DNA of 64,000 nt from Candidatus Tisiphia endosymbiont of Sialis lutaria (GTDB lineage Bacteria; Pseudomonadota; Alphaproteobacteria; Rickettsiales; Rickettsiaceae), in NCBI RefSeq assembly GCF_964026535.1, contig NZ_OZ032153.1:868001-932000 (forward strand), given 5' to 3'. The position numbers were made by a program, and so were the translations under genes. Positions 54,318 through 63,483 of the stretch are shown one piece after another; the first letter of the stretch is position 1, and every line of letters begins with the position of its first letter. The notes under the pieces were generated by a model, which did no database searches, was not told where the DNA came from, and saw only the letters and a program-made list of their open reading frames with translations.

Positions 54318-55407
54318 ACGCTTTAATAAATGTCACAACATCTTCAATAGTTTGTTGATAATCGAAACTGATTCTAATCGAAGACCTAGCATCTTCCTCA
54401 CTAACCCCCATAGAAGATAACACATGTGACTTGCCAACTTTTCCTGATGAACAGGCAGAGCCGGAACTCACCGCTATACCCCTTAAATCAAAAGCTATCA
54501 ACTTAGTTTGTGCATCAGTTTCTGGCACAATCATCAAGGTAGTATTAGGTAGTCTTTCAACATTATTTGACACTATTTTAACATTTTTATAGTTAAGTAA
54601 ATTCTGCTCCAAATATGTTTGTAATTTCTTCATTTTATTATATCTATCTGCTAGCTCATTAGTAACTATTGATGATGCAAGCCCGAACGAGGCAATTGCC
54701 AGCACATTTTCTGTACCTGAGCGAATATTCCTCTCTTGCCCTCCGCCAATCATCATCGCTTTAAGCGTATTTCCTGCCTTAACAATCAACGCACTACTAC
54801 CCTGCATTCCTCCTAATTTGTGAGCTGATATAGTAGCAAAATCAACAGCTAGTTCTTTAATATTGACCGGTATTTTGCCAACTGCTTGCACGCAATCACT
54901 ATGAAATACCGCTCCATATTTTTGGGCAATTTTAACTAGCTGCTGTATGTTTTGTACAACACCACTTTCATTATTAGCCAACATCACAGAGACTAGCTTT
55001 TTACTAGCTTGACTAGTTGATAATAATTGCTCTAAATGTTCAATATCAACAATGCCATCACTATCAACGTGGATAATTTTAATATTATCCCGATATTTAG
55101 TGTGATCAAAGATCGATAAATGCTCTATACTAGAAACAAAAATTTCTCCATCGTAATAATTATTCATCAGCAAATTATTACTCTCTGTACCAGAGGAAGT
55201 AAAAATTACCTGATATTCCCTAGAATTTATATCAGCTCCAACAGATTTCGCAACCTGCTGCCTAGCTATTTCTACTAAACTTCGAGCATAACGCCCCTTT
55301 GTATGAATAGAAGACGGATTATAATAGGTCTCTATCATCAAATTCTCCATCAGCTCTTTAACCTTAGGATGAATGTTAGTAGTAGCATTATGATCTAAAT
55401 ATAACAT
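54292..55407 (-). CDS. Second cysteine desulfurase (NifS/IscS-like)
   Basis: The 371-residue paralog starts [20 protein letters not shown] and has [35 protein letters not shown] (PLP lysine), [20 protein letters not shown] and [20 protein letters not shown] (reactive cysteine in a shorter loop). It is clearly active-site intact. Rickettsiae keep this pair side by side; the separate job of this copy is not known. It lies between iscR and iscS and overlaps iscS. Confidence 0.93.
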   Translation of the reverse strand: MLYLDHNATTNIHPKVKELMENLMIETYYNPSSIHTKGRYARSLVEIARQQVAKSVGADINSREYQVIFTSSGTESNNLLMNNYYDGEIFVSSIEHLSIFDHTKYRDNIKIIHVDSDGIVDIEHLEQLLSTSQASKKLVSVMLANNESGVVQNIQQLVKIAQKYGAVFHSDCVQAVGKIPVNIKELAVDFATISAHKLGGMQGSSALIVKAGNTLKAMMIGGGQERNIRSGTENVLAIASFGLASSIVTNELADRYNKMKKLQTYLEQNLLNYKNVKIVSNNVERLPNTTLMIVPETDAQTKLIAFDLRGIAVSSGSACSSGKVGKSHVLSSMGVSEEDARSSIRISFDYQQTIEDVVTFIKAFEEVYSNG

Positions 55408-55482
55408 AAATTTTCAGCCCACTAATACAAAAGTTGTAAAAAAATAATTTTTATATTAGTTAATATAGGAAGTCAAGTATAC

Positions 55483-55884
55483 CTAAAGCATATCAGCTAT
55501 CGAAATAGTATCAAAATAATCCCTTATATGCCGACTTAAACCCAACCATAAATGATGGGCGTTACATTGCACTTTATTAGGTACACAACTATTTCCAGAT
55601 TTCCCTAAACATCTGGTCATTTCGATATTCTCATCTACCGCATCAATAATATTAGTAATCCTGATTTTATCTAATTTTTCATTAATGATATAACCACCTT
55701 TTCGACCTTTAGCTGATCTAACTATGTTAGCTTTCTTCAGTTTTGCAAAAATTTGCTCCAAATAATTAACCGGTATATGTTGTTTTGCTGAAATTTCAGC
55801 CAAGGTAACAGGCGTATCCGACATTTGTGATGCAATTTCTAAGATTGCCATCACCGCATATCGCCCTTTTGTAGTTAATTGCAT
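55483..55884 (-). CDS. iscR: Rrf2-family Fe-S regulator IscR
   Basis: The 133-residue protein has a winged helix at MQLTTKGRYAVMAILEIASQ, VTLAEISAKQHIPVNYLEQI and AKGRKGGYIINEKLDKIRI. The three cluster cysteines lie in CLGKSGNSCVPNKVQC. It senses Fe-S supply and in E. coli represses the isc operon when holding a 2Fe-2S cluster. GGAG lies 8 bases before the ATG, and a type-1 IscR site overlaps its promoter, so autoregulation is likely. Confidence 0.95.
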   Translation of the reverse strand: MQLTTKGRYAVMAILEIASQMSDTPVTLAEISAKQHIPVNYLEQIFAKLKKANIVRSAKGRKGGYIINEKLDKIRITNIIDAVDENIEMTRCLGKSGNSCVPNKVQCNAHHLWLGLSRHIRDYFDTISIADML

Positions 55885-55919
55885 ACAAACGACTCCACCA
55901 TTATAGCATATATCTTATA

Positions 55920-55944
55920 ATATCCTACTAATTTAGTCAAGTAT
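55920..55944 (-). promoter_or_regulatory. IscR type-1 operator overlapping the iscR promoter
   Basis: On the minus strand the 25 bases begin ATACTTGACTAAATTAGT and go on AGGATAT. They match the published type-1 consensus (ATASYYGACTRWWWYAGTCRRSTAT) at 23 of 25 positions. The TTGACT inside (55935-55940) is also the -35, with TAAGAT at 55912-55917 as a candidate -10 after 17 bp. Binding would block polymerase. Confidence 0.85.
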
Positions 55945-56070
55945 TCTATTAACAAAAAAATCCAATTGACAGTAGCGAAATTGGTAACTAAACTTTACTT
56001 ATTAGGAGGTTGTTTGCGATAATTAATAAATCAATAATCATATTATAAATTTTAAAATGGAGAGTAACCC

Positions 56071-57375
56071 ATGTCTAAGAATCAAGATAATGCTTCTTTA
56101 ATAAGTGATGAAACAACAGAAGCAGAAAGAAAAAAACATGAAGAATTTTTAGCATATTTAGAAAATGTCCGAGCAGAATTTGAGGAAAAGTCAGTAGAGG
56201 AAATCAAAGAATCTAGCATATTAGAGTTGGCTAAGTATTTTTGTAATGATTATTTGCTTATCATAAAACATCAAAAACAGAGCGAGAAATTTTCTGATCC
56301 CCAAAGCAGTGAGGAAGAACAACAGAAAGCTTATAGCTATCTAGACGAACACACTGAATCTAACATAGACAAGTTCATAACAGCTTTTGGTGAACTCAAA
56401 ATTAAGACTTTAAAATTGTTAACATCATATGAAACTGCTCCTAGCGTCCCATTTACTTATTGGGCAGAAGATATAAAAAGTAGTCTGAATTCCTTACAGT
56501 CAGAAACACTTTTATCTTCCTTTGAAAAAATATCAGATGTTAATTCTTCAATTGGAGACAAGCTGTTTACTGCCGTTCTTCGTTATGAGCAATTATTAAA
56601 GTCTCCTGATTACCAAGCAATTTTGGAAAAAATTATCAACACAGAAGCAGAAACACAAAAATGCGAGGAATTTTTAGCCCCTTTAGAAAATATCGAGGAA
56701 TTTTTTACCCCTTTAGAAGATATCCGAGCAAAGTTTGAGAAAAAGTCAGTAGAGGAAATCAAAAAATCTAGCGTATTGGAGTTGGCTCAGTATTTTTGTG
56801 CTGCTTATCAGCTGATCGAACAGTATCAAATACAGAGCAAAAATCTTTCTGATTCCAGCAACGACAGGGAGGAGACAAAACACAAAGCTTATATCTATCT
56901 AGACGAACACAGCAAACCTGATACAGACAAGTTTATAACAGCCTTTGATGCACTGAAAACTAAACTCCAAGTAGTACTAAACAGTAATTATGGTAATTCT
57001 GATATTAATGAGTCTTTCAAAACTTGGATAGCAGCAACTAAAGGGTGTCTGAATAATGTACAGAAAGAAGATTTTAATGCTTTTTTTAGCGAAATACCAG
57101 AAACAGACAAACCTTCAATTAAAAAAGAGGTGTTATTTACTTTCCTTGGTTTTAAGCAATTCGTAGAAAATCCTATTTACCAAGAATCTATGGAAAAGAT
57201 TATCATAACAGATATTTCGGAAAAACAAGAACCTACTATTGAGATATGCGATAAAGAATTACCAGAAGAAAAAGCTGTATCTAATATAACCGAGCAGATA
57301 TTGCAAATTTTGGATGATACTTTGGATATTGTACCTATAACTGGTTCTAATTTGGATGACAATGACTTAGCTTAA
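56071..57375 (+). CDS. Acidic protein of unknown function with two tandem ~190-residue repeats
   Basis: The protein has 434 residues, no signal and no membrane helix. Residues about 20-190 and 205-390 are related: EEFLAYLENVRAEFEEKSVEEI against EEFLAPLENIEEF and AKFEKKSVEEIKKSS; ILELAKYFCNDYLL against VLELAQYFCAAYQL; YSYLDEHTESNIDKFITAF against YIYLDEHSKPDTDKFITAF. Helices dominate. The tail (40 residues) is acidic. I recognise no family. A good ribosome binding site (GGAGAG) precedes the ATG. Repeats lie on both sides and an insertion sequence follows, so it may be accessory. A host-directed role is only a guess. Confidence 0.7.
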   Translation: MSKNQDNASLISDETTEAERKKHEEFLAYLENVRAEFEEKSVEEIKESSILELAKYFCNDYLLIIKHQKQSEKFSDPQSSEEEQQKAYSYLDEHTESNIDKFITAFGELKIKTLKLLTSYETAPSVPFTYWAEDIKSSLNSLQSETLLSSFEKISDVNSSIGDKLFTAVLRYEQLLKSPDYQAILEKIINTEAETQKCEEFLAPLENIEEFFTPLEDIRAKFEKKSVEEIKKSSVLELAQYFCAAYQLIEQYQIQSKNLSDSSNDREETKHKAYIYLDEHSKPDTDKFITAFDALKTKLQVVLNSNYGNSDINESFKTWIAATKGCLNNVQKEDFNAFFSEIPETDKPSIKKEVLFTFLGFKQFVENPIYQESMEKIIITDISEKQEPTIEICDKELPEEKAVSNITEQILQILDDTLDIVPITGSNLDDNDLA

Positions 57376-57676
57376 CTGGTTAAAGAGTGGATTGCTTCGA
57401 CCATTACATGGTCTCGCAATGACGTATATGCACCCCAAATGTCATTGAGAGGAGACCGTAAGGTCGACGAAGCAATCCATTTCTAATCAACTTTTACTCG
57501 ATAATCAAGTTTCCTGACTTCGGAAAATAGTTAAAGATAAGTGTATAGAAAAAGCAGGAGAAAAAAGGTTTTGTTAATTAGAGGGCGTTTGTTGTGCCTC
57601 CATATATTTTTATTATTGACATACAATATTTTAGTAGATATACTAACCAACAATTAGTTTTAAATATGCTACTGAT
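57376..57676. repeat. Repeat remnants and the left end of the IS1634-type element
   Basis: About 57391-57495 hold two halves of GTCATTGCGAG elements. About 57500-57588 hold AT-rich sequence with nothing recognised. The element starts near 57589, and its leader contains TTGACATACAATATTTTAGTA (57617 onward), which looks like the transposase promoter. Confidence 0.65.
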
Positions 57677-59500
57677 ATGTTCGTTAGAGTCAAAAAATCT
57701 GCTACCCGTAATGTTAACGCTGTTCAACTAGTAGAAGGGATACGCGATCCCATAACTAATAAAGTAAAACAACGGGTTGTTCGACATATTGGCAGTGCAT
57801 CAGACCAAGAAGAAATAACTAAATTAATAGAGCTTGCTGAATTCATTAAGGTTGAAATCACTAGTAGCACTCAACCTAATCTTATCCCAGACAAGGATAT
57901 AGTATCGATGGCGATGTCATCTAGACAGCGGTGCGAGAAAGAACAAATACAACCACAACCTATTGATGATATCAGCAATTTACGTAGTCAAGGAAGCACT
58001 ATCATTGGCATTCATGAGGTGTATGGAAAAATTTATGACCAACTTGGTTTTAATAAAATCTTACCCAATCCTGCCAGGGAAGTGTCGAGCATAAACATAA
58101 TACGCAATGTTGTTTTAGCTCGTATTGCTAACCCAACTAGTAAGCGTGAAACAGTCAATTTATTGGTCAATAATTATGGAGTAGATTTAAAGCTTGATTC
58201 GGTATACAAAACTATGGATAAAATAGATGATAAGGTGGTTGAGAAAATCGAGCAGTGTGCTTTACTTAGCAGTCAAAAGTTGTTTAAAGAAAAAATCGAT
58301 GTACTATTTTATGATGCAACTACTCTTTATTTTGAATCATTTACTGAAGATGAGTTGAAGAGTAAGGGGTTTAGTAAAGATCATAAATTCAATGAAGTAC
58401 AGGTAATGCTGAGCATTTTTGTTACTAATAATGGTATTCCAATCGGTTATGAGATATTTCCTGGAGCGACCTATGAAGGTCATACTTTATTGAAAGCTTT
58501 AGATAGCTTGAAAGGCAGGTTTGCTATTGATAAAGTAGTGTTTGTAGCAGACAGCGGTATGTTGAATAATGAAAATTTAGCTCTATTAGAACAAGCTGGC
58601 TATCAATATATAGTAGGTGCCAAAATTAAGAATATGACTAAGGATATTACAGCTAAAATCTTAAATAGTGATGATTATCAGCCATTAACCGTTGATGCAG
58701 AAGAATATAAGGGAAAAATAATTGAACTAGCTGAAAAGGGTCGCAAACTGATTATGAGCTATAGTAGCAAAAGGGCTTATAAAGATGCTCAAGATAGAGA
58801 GCAAGCATTGAAGAAATTAATGAAAAAAATGAACAGAAGTAAAGGAGTTAAGTCGTTAATTTCTGCTAGTGGTTATAAAAAATATTTAATAATTAATAAT
58901 AATGATAAGTTTGCAGTAAACGAGCAAAAGATAGAGGAAGATAGCAAATGGGACGGTTTGCATGGAGTTATTAGTAACCTAGAAAATGTTGATATAGCGT
59001 ATATATTGTCTCGTTATAAAGGATTGTGGCAAATTGAAGAAACATTTAGAGTTAGTAAACACGATATTAAGATTAGACCAATTTATCATTGGAGTCCTAG
59101 TAGAATCAAGGCACATATTGCTTTATGTTTTATGGCGTTAGTATGTATCAGGCATTTAGAATATCGGGTAAATTTACAGTCAATTAAACTATCACCGGAA
59201 CGATTACGTAAAGCACTAATTGGGGTGGAAATTACCAGTGTAGTACACATTAAAGATAAAAGAGTATTTGGCATTCCATCCCCGGTATCAGATGAGGCAA
59301 AGATTATTTATAAGGCAATGAATTTACCGATTAGCACTATTCCTTATTTAATATCATCAGGAGAGTAAAAGAAATAATCAAGTAGTAAAGGTAATAATTA
59401 TTATAGGATTATTTTGAAATTTTTATATTCGAACAAATAATTTGTTGTGCCTGGAAATTTTATCATTTCCTGAGCTGTCAGCCACTTTTTGGCACAACAA
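57589..59500 (+). mobile_element. IS1634-family insertion sequence
   Basis: The bounds are TTGTTGTGCC (57589-57598) and its complement GGCACAACAA (59491-59500). The same ten bases also stand at 59442-59451 in direct orientation. The sequence between 59442 and 59500 is therefore a small hairpin-like right end, and the true right edge may be either. I find no target duplication, so one flank was probably lost. The element carries one intact transposase gene and lies against the remnant of an ABC transporter gene. Confidence 0.75.
57677..59368 (+). CDS. IS1634-family transposase
   Basis: The intact 563-residue protein has the IS4-type DDE fold. The N-terminal region has KVKQRVVRHIGSASDQEE. Catalytic residues lie in LFYDATTLYFESF (first D), VVFVADSGMLNNENLALLEQ (second D) and LWQIEETFRVSKHDIKIRP (E, in the Y/W-x-x-E-x-x-F/K region). 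HIALCFMALVCIRHLEYRV follows. Length and motif order match IS1634. It may be functional. Confidence 0.93.
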   Translation: MFVRVKKSATRNVNAVQLVEGIRDPITNKVKQRVVRHIGSASDQEEITKLIELAEFIKVEITSSTQPNLIPDKDIVSMAMSSRQRCEKEQIQPQPIDDISNLRSQGSTIIGIHEVYGKIYDQLGFNKILPNPAREVSSINIIRNVVLARIANPTSKRETVNLLVNNYGVDLKLDSVYKTMDKIDDKVVEKIEQCALLSSQKLFKEKIDVLFYDATTLYFESFTEDELKSKGFSKDHKFNEVQVMLSIFVTNNGIPIGYEIFPGATYEGHTLLKALDSLKGRFAIDKVVFVADSGMLNNENLALLEQAGYQYIVGAKIKNMTKDITAKILNSDDYQPLTVDAEEYKGKIIELAEKGRKLIMSYSSKRAYKDAQDREQALKKLMKKMNRSKGVKSLISASGYKKYLIINNNDKFAVNEQKIEEDSKWDGLHGVISNLENVDIAYILSRYKGLWQIEETFRVSKHDIKIRPIYHWSPSRIKAHIALCFMALVCIRHLEYRVNLQSIKLSPERLRKALIGVEITSVVHIKDKRVFGIPSPVSDEAKIIYKAMNLPISTIPYLISSGE

Positions 59501-59777
59501 CACTGAAGTCGGGGATGCACCTATTTTGATCTTAGATGAGGCAACTTCTGCACTTGATAGTCAAACCGAGCGTTTTATCCAAGATAGTCTTAACTTCCTA
59601 ATTCAAGATAAAAGAAAGACTGTGCTTGCAATTGCCCACCGCTTATCTACTTTAAAACATATGGATAGGATAATTGTGCTAGATAAAGGGGTAATTATTG
59701 AAGAAGGCACACATACTACATTAATTCGTAATAAACATAGTCTATACAAAAAATTATGGAAGTTACAAGAAATTTAG
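59501..59777 (+). pseudogene. 3' remnant of an ABC-transporter ATPase gene (MsbA-like)
   Basis: The frame shows APILILDEATSALDSQTERF (Walker B and D-loop), VLAIAHRLSTLKHMDRIIVL (H-loop) and DKGVIIEEGTHTTLIRN, which is the end of a half-size ABC exporter such as MsbA. Everything before, including the membrane domain, Walker A and signature, is missing and not found on the other side of the insertion sequence. An ORF start at 59442 lies in the insertion sequence. It cannot make a working ATPase. Confidence 0.85.
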
Positions 59778-59784
59778 GTTAGGA

Positions 59785-59858
59785 TATAGTCAATTCAGGA
59801 AAATTGGGTAGAAGGAGCGATGGAGCAACGACGTCACCAATTTCTCATCAATTGACTT
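59785..59858. repeat. TATAGTCAATTGA-family element (short form) after gltA
   Basis: The arms TATAGTCAATTCAGG and CTCATCAATTGACTTA are present, but the inner hairpin is missing. It lies 19 bp past the gltA stop and may stop transcription from both sides. Confidence 0.85.
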
Positions 59859-59877
59859 AATAGCTACATAAACTCTT

Positions 59878-61164
59878 TTATCTTTTATCAAAAGGCATAA
59901 ATTCTCTTTGTACATACCCAGTATATAATTGCCGAGGTCTGCTAATTTTTTGTTCTGGATCTTCATGCATCTCTTTCCATTGCCCCATCCAGCCGACAGT
60001 TCTTGCCATAGCAAACAATACTGTAAACATCTGTGATGGTATACCCATAGCCTGATAAATAATACCAGAATAAAAATCAACATTCGGATAAAGCTTGCGA
60101 TCGATAAAATATTGGTCATTGAGAGCAATTTTTTCAAGCTCAGTAGCAATTTGTAATAAGGGGTTATTACGGTTCCCTAACTCATCTAATACTTCTTTGC
60201 AAGTTTCTCTAAGTACAATTGCTCTTGGATCATAACTTTTATAAACTCGGTGACCAAAACCCATTAATCGAAATGGATCATTTTTATCTTTTGCCCGTGC
60301 GATATATTCCGGAATACGGTTTATGGTGCCAATCTCTTTCAACATGTTAATTACTGCCTCATTAGCTCCACCATGGGCTGGTCCCCATAAAGAAGCTATG
60401 CCAGTACTGATACAAGCAAATGGATTGGCTCCGGACGACCCGGCTAAACGTACTGTTGAAGTGGAGGCATTCTGCTCGTGATCAGCATGAAGGATGAATA
60501 TTTTATCTAAGGCATTCTTTACTACCTGATTCACCTTATATTTTTCACAAGGGGTTGAAAACATCATATAGAGAAAATTTTCAGTAAAATCTAGACTATT
60601 ATCAGGATAGATAAAAGGCTGTCCTATTGAATATTTATATGCCATTGCCGCAATAGTTGGCATTTTGGCGATCATTCTAATAGAAATCAATTCACGTTCA
60701 TTTTCTTCTACATTTAGAAAATCCGGGTAGAATGCAGATAAAGAGCCTACCACCGCCAGCATAATTGCCATAGGATGATCTGATGGACAAAAAGCCATAA
60801 ATAAATTTCTAAGCTGCTCATTAATCAAAGAATGATAAGTAATTTTCTGAGAGAAAGATTTATATTGATCAATAGTCGGCAATTCACCATTTAATAGCAA
60901 ATAGGATACCTCTAAGAAATTACTTCTTTCTGCTAATGTTTTAATATCATATCCCCGATATCTCAATATCCCCTGATCACCATCTATATATGTCATAGCT
61001 GATTTACAAGCTGCTGTAGACATAAATCCAGGGTCGTAAGTGAAATAGCCTGTTAATGAATATATACTGCTAACATCAATAACATCTTGACCGATTGAGG
61101 CTCTTTTGATTGGTAAATTAAAGGTTTTATCTCCTATTTTTAGTTCAACATTTTCTACTTTCAT
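59878..61164 (-). CDS. gltA: Citrate synthase
   Basis: The 428-residue TCA-cycle enzyme has [60 protein letters not shown] (catalytic histidine), [20 protein letters not shown] (second histidine) and [40 protein letters not shown] near the end carries the catalytic aspartate region. It is the hexameric Gram-negative type. It is a common rickettsial typing gene, so its sequence could fix the species. Confidence 0.98.
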   Translation of the reverse strand: MKVENVELKIGDKTFNLPIKRASIGQDVIDVSSIYSLTGYFTYDPGFMSTAACKSAMTYIDGDQGILRYRGYDIKTLAERSNFLEVSYLLLNGELPTIDQYKSFSQKITYHSLINEQLRNLFMAFCPSDHPMAIMLAVVGSLSAFYPDFLNVEENERELISIRMIAKMPTIAAMAYKYSIGQPFIYPDNSLDFTENFLYMMFSTPCEKYKVNQVVKNALDKIFILHADHEQNASTSTVRLAGSSGANPFACISTGIASLWGPAHGGANEAVINMLKEIGTINRIPEYIARAKDKNDPFRLMGFGHRVYKSYDPRAIVLRETCKEVLDELGNRNNPLLQIATELEKIALNDQYFIDRKLYPNVDFYSGIIYQAMGIPSQMFTVLFAMARTVGWMGQWKEMHEDPEQKISRPRQLYTGYVQREFMPFDKR

Positions 61165-61276
61165 ATATCCTTCATTTTTTCATAATGATGCCAATTTACT
61201 ATTGCTAACACCTTCTCGGGTTAACCATCATGTTACTATATCATATTTTTATTGTCCACTAATACCAAAATTCTAA

Positions 61277-62482
61277 TTATATTGAGTTATATGTATCTTT
61301 ATCCAGAGTACCTTCACTATTATCGATAATCAAGGTAATTGTTGCATCCCCTGTAATATTAATGGTCGTACGTAACATATCTAATATCCTATCAATTCCA
61401 GCGATTATAGCAACCCCTTCAATCGGTAAATTGATCGAAGACAGTACCATAGGTAGCATTATTAAAGAAGCTCCAGGAATGCCAGCTCCACCTATAGACC
61501 CGAGAGTTGAGGTAATAATGATTACTAAATAATCATGCAATGCTAAATCTACACCCATCATTTGGGCAAAGAATATAGTGGTAAGAGCTAAATTTATTGC
61601 AAACCCATCCATGTTTATCGATGCACCAAGTGGTAATACAAAAGAAGTGCTAGATTCAGATATACCTAGTCGTTCACGACAAACTTGCATAGTAGTAGCA
61701 AGCGTTGCTTTACTACTAGAAGTAGAAAAGGCAAGCACTTGATATTCTAGACTTTTTCTATAAAAAGGTAATGGTGATATTCGACAGAATAGATAAATTA
61801 ACATGCCAAAAATACCATATTGACATATCATAGCAATAACTACCGCAACAACTAATTTGGACAAACTAATCATTACATCAAAGCCCTGAGTACCAACTAT
61901 CCAAGCCGTTAAAGCAAATGCACCATATGGAGAAAGCTGAATGATCATTGAGATCATTTTTAACACCACTTTTGATAATATATGAAATAAATTCTTAATT
62001 GGTTCAGCACTAATACCCATTTTATTTATCACAAGTCCAAAAAATATTGCAAAGAATACAATTTGTAAAACATTAGAATTGGCAAATGAACCTACTACAT
62101 TCTCAGGTACAATACTTACAAAAAAGTTAAGTATGTTAAAGGATTTTTCTTGCGGTATAGTTTGTGCAACATCAAAGTTAATATGTACACCATGCCCTGG
62201 CTTTAATATAAGAGCAACTGTAATACCAAAAACTACGGCAAAGAAGGTCGTGCCTAAGAAAGCTGCAACCGCCTTTAACCCTACTCTACCAAGAGAAGCA
62301 GGGTCATTCATACTAGTTATACCCGCTACTAAACTAAAAAATATTAAAGGAGCAATAATCATTTTTATCAAACGCAGGAAAATATCTCCTAGCGGTTTTA
62401 TGTAAGATACATATTCAGGAAAATATATACCAAACACTATACCTAAGATTAACCCCAATGTAACTTTTTTCCATAATTTCAT
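61277..62482 (-). CDS. Dicarboxylate/amino acid:cation symporter
   Basis: This 401-residue DAACS-family protein (GltP/DctA type) has eight membrane helices and two hairpins. Signatures: STSSSKATLATTMQVC (serine-rich hairpin), VLPLGASINMDGFAINLALT (NMDG), ASLIMLPMVLSSINLP and GIDRILDMLRTTINITGDAT. It imports glutamate, aspartate or C4-dicarboxylates with H+ or Na+. It could feed the TCA cycle next to citrate synthase. Confidence 0.93.
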   Translation of the reverse strand: MKLWKKVTLGLILGIVFGIYFPEYVSYIKPLGDIFLRLIKMIIAPLIFFSLVAGITSMNDPASLGRVGLKAVAAFLGTTFFAVVFGITVALILKPGHGVHINFDVAQTIPQEKSFNILNFFVSIVPENVVGSFANSNVLQIVFFAIFFGLVINKMGISAEPIKNLFHILSKVVLKMISMIIQLSPYGAFALTAWIVGTQGFDVMISLSKLVVAVVIAMICQYGIFGMLIYLFCRISPLPFYRKSLEYQVLAFSTSSSKATLATTMQVCRERLGISESSTSFVLPLGASINMDGFAINLALTTIFFAQMMGVDLALHDYLVIIITSTLGSIGGAGIPGASLIMLPMVLSSINLPIEGVAIIAGIDRILDMLRTTINITGDATITLIIDNSEGTLDKDTYNSI

Positions 62483-62631
62483 TATTATACTTAATTAAAT
62501 TAAAGAGTGTTTTAAACTTATTTTGCTGATTTCAGGTGAATATCTATAATAAAAACTAGCTGTACTAACTAATTACAACTCTTTTTACCATAATTGAGTA
62601 AATCTTAATTCTAATAAACACTCTCTTAAAA

Positions 62632-62946
62632 TTAGATACTTTGAGTTACCCAGTTTAAGTACTCCGGTAGCCCATCTTGAATGTCGAGCTTTATTATTTG
62701 AGGAAGATCATAATTGTGTATATCAATAATCATCTTTTCTATTGCATTGTAGTTATCAGACTTGGCTTTTACTACAATACGAAATTCTGGTACAGAAGAT
62801 ATCTTACCTTCCCATTTAAAATAGCTGACTATATTGTCTACTTGTATGCAAGCAGCTAGATTTGCTTCCAACAAACTAATGGTTAGTTTGTCTAATACTT
62901 GCTGGTCATCGGTCGTAGTTAAAATTACACAACATCTTTGTACCAC
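62632..62946 (-). CDS. cutA: Divalent-cation tolerance protein CutA
   Basis: This 104-residue trimeric ferredoxin-like protein has CCVILTTTDDQQVLDKLTIS, LLEANLAACIQVDNIVSYF and YFKWEGKISSVPEFRIVVKA, then NYDLPQIIKLDIQDGLPEYL, all typical. The start is GTG, directly after the queD stop, so the two are coupled. CutA was first linked to copper tolerance, but its real role is unsettled. Confidence 0.93.
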   Translation of the reverse strand: MVQRCCVILTTTDDQQVLDKLTISLLEANLAACIQVDNIVSYFKWEGKISSVPEFRIVVKAKSDNYNAIEKMIIDIHNYDLPQIIKLDIQDGLPEYLNWVTQSI

Positions 62947-63363
62947 TTATACCTCAACAAAGCAATTAGGTGTTTCAAATAATTTGACTTTTGTAATAAA
63001 AAAGGAACTATTAGTAAATAATTTTGGCAATATATCCAACTTTAAGTGTAATGCTATATTTTCTGCCGTTGGATTTTGTTGCATATAATATATTTTCTGA
63101 CCAGTCCAATCACATATTTTATCTCCTATCTCTTTATCATTTTGATGTAATATAATATTATGATCAAAATTATCATCTATCCAGTTTTTTATTACTGATT
63201 TTAGGTAACTAAAATCTACCACCATACCAAGATTATTGGTAACATCAGATCCAGCGGTAACTTCAAGGACATAACGATGACCGTGTAAAAATTGACATTT
63301 ATTCTTATGCCCGATCACCCTATGACCTGCATCAAATTCAATTTTGCGAGTACATTTTATCAT
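62947..63363 (-). CDS. queD: 6-carboxy-tetrahydropterin synthase QueD
   Basis: The 138-residue member of the 6-pyruvoyl-tetrahydropterin synthase family has [36 protein letters not shown] (zinc histidines), [16 protein letters not shown] and [11 protein letters not shown] with the catalytic glutamate. It makes the queuosine precursor. The cysteine in NKCQFLHGH fits QueD better than eukaryotic PTPS. QueH of the same pathway is at 28.2 kb. Confidence 0.92.
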   Translation of the reverse strand: MIKCTRKIEFDAGHRVIGHKNKCQFLHGHRYVLEVTAGSDVTNNLGMVVDFSYLKSVIKNWIDDNFDHNIILHQNDKEIGDKICDWTGQKIYYMQQNPTAENIALHLKLDILPKLFTNSSFFITKVKLFETPNCFVEV

Positions 63364-63483
63364 AATTTCTTCTTCAGTATCTTATATTACCCAAAAATAT
63401 TTTGTCAGCAAGGGTGTAAACGTCATTGTGAGAAACCACTTTAGTGGCGACAAAGCAATCCAAATTTATAGTAATTTTGGTGA
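63364..63483. repeat. Half of a GTCATTGCGAG-family element
   Basis: CGTCATTGTGAGAAACCACT to CGACAAAGCAATCC at about 63420-63463, without the second arm. It is between queD and the endonuclease gene. Confidence 0.7.

Noticed and set aside
54292-55407. Second desulfurase as a pseudogene duplicate of iscS
   Set aside because: PLP lysine, reactive cysteine loop and full length are all intact, and divergence from iscS is wide, so it is an old functional paralog.
57689-57850. IS1634 left leader as a toxin-antitoxin promoter region
   Set aside because: The sequence leads straight into the transposase; no small partner gene is present.
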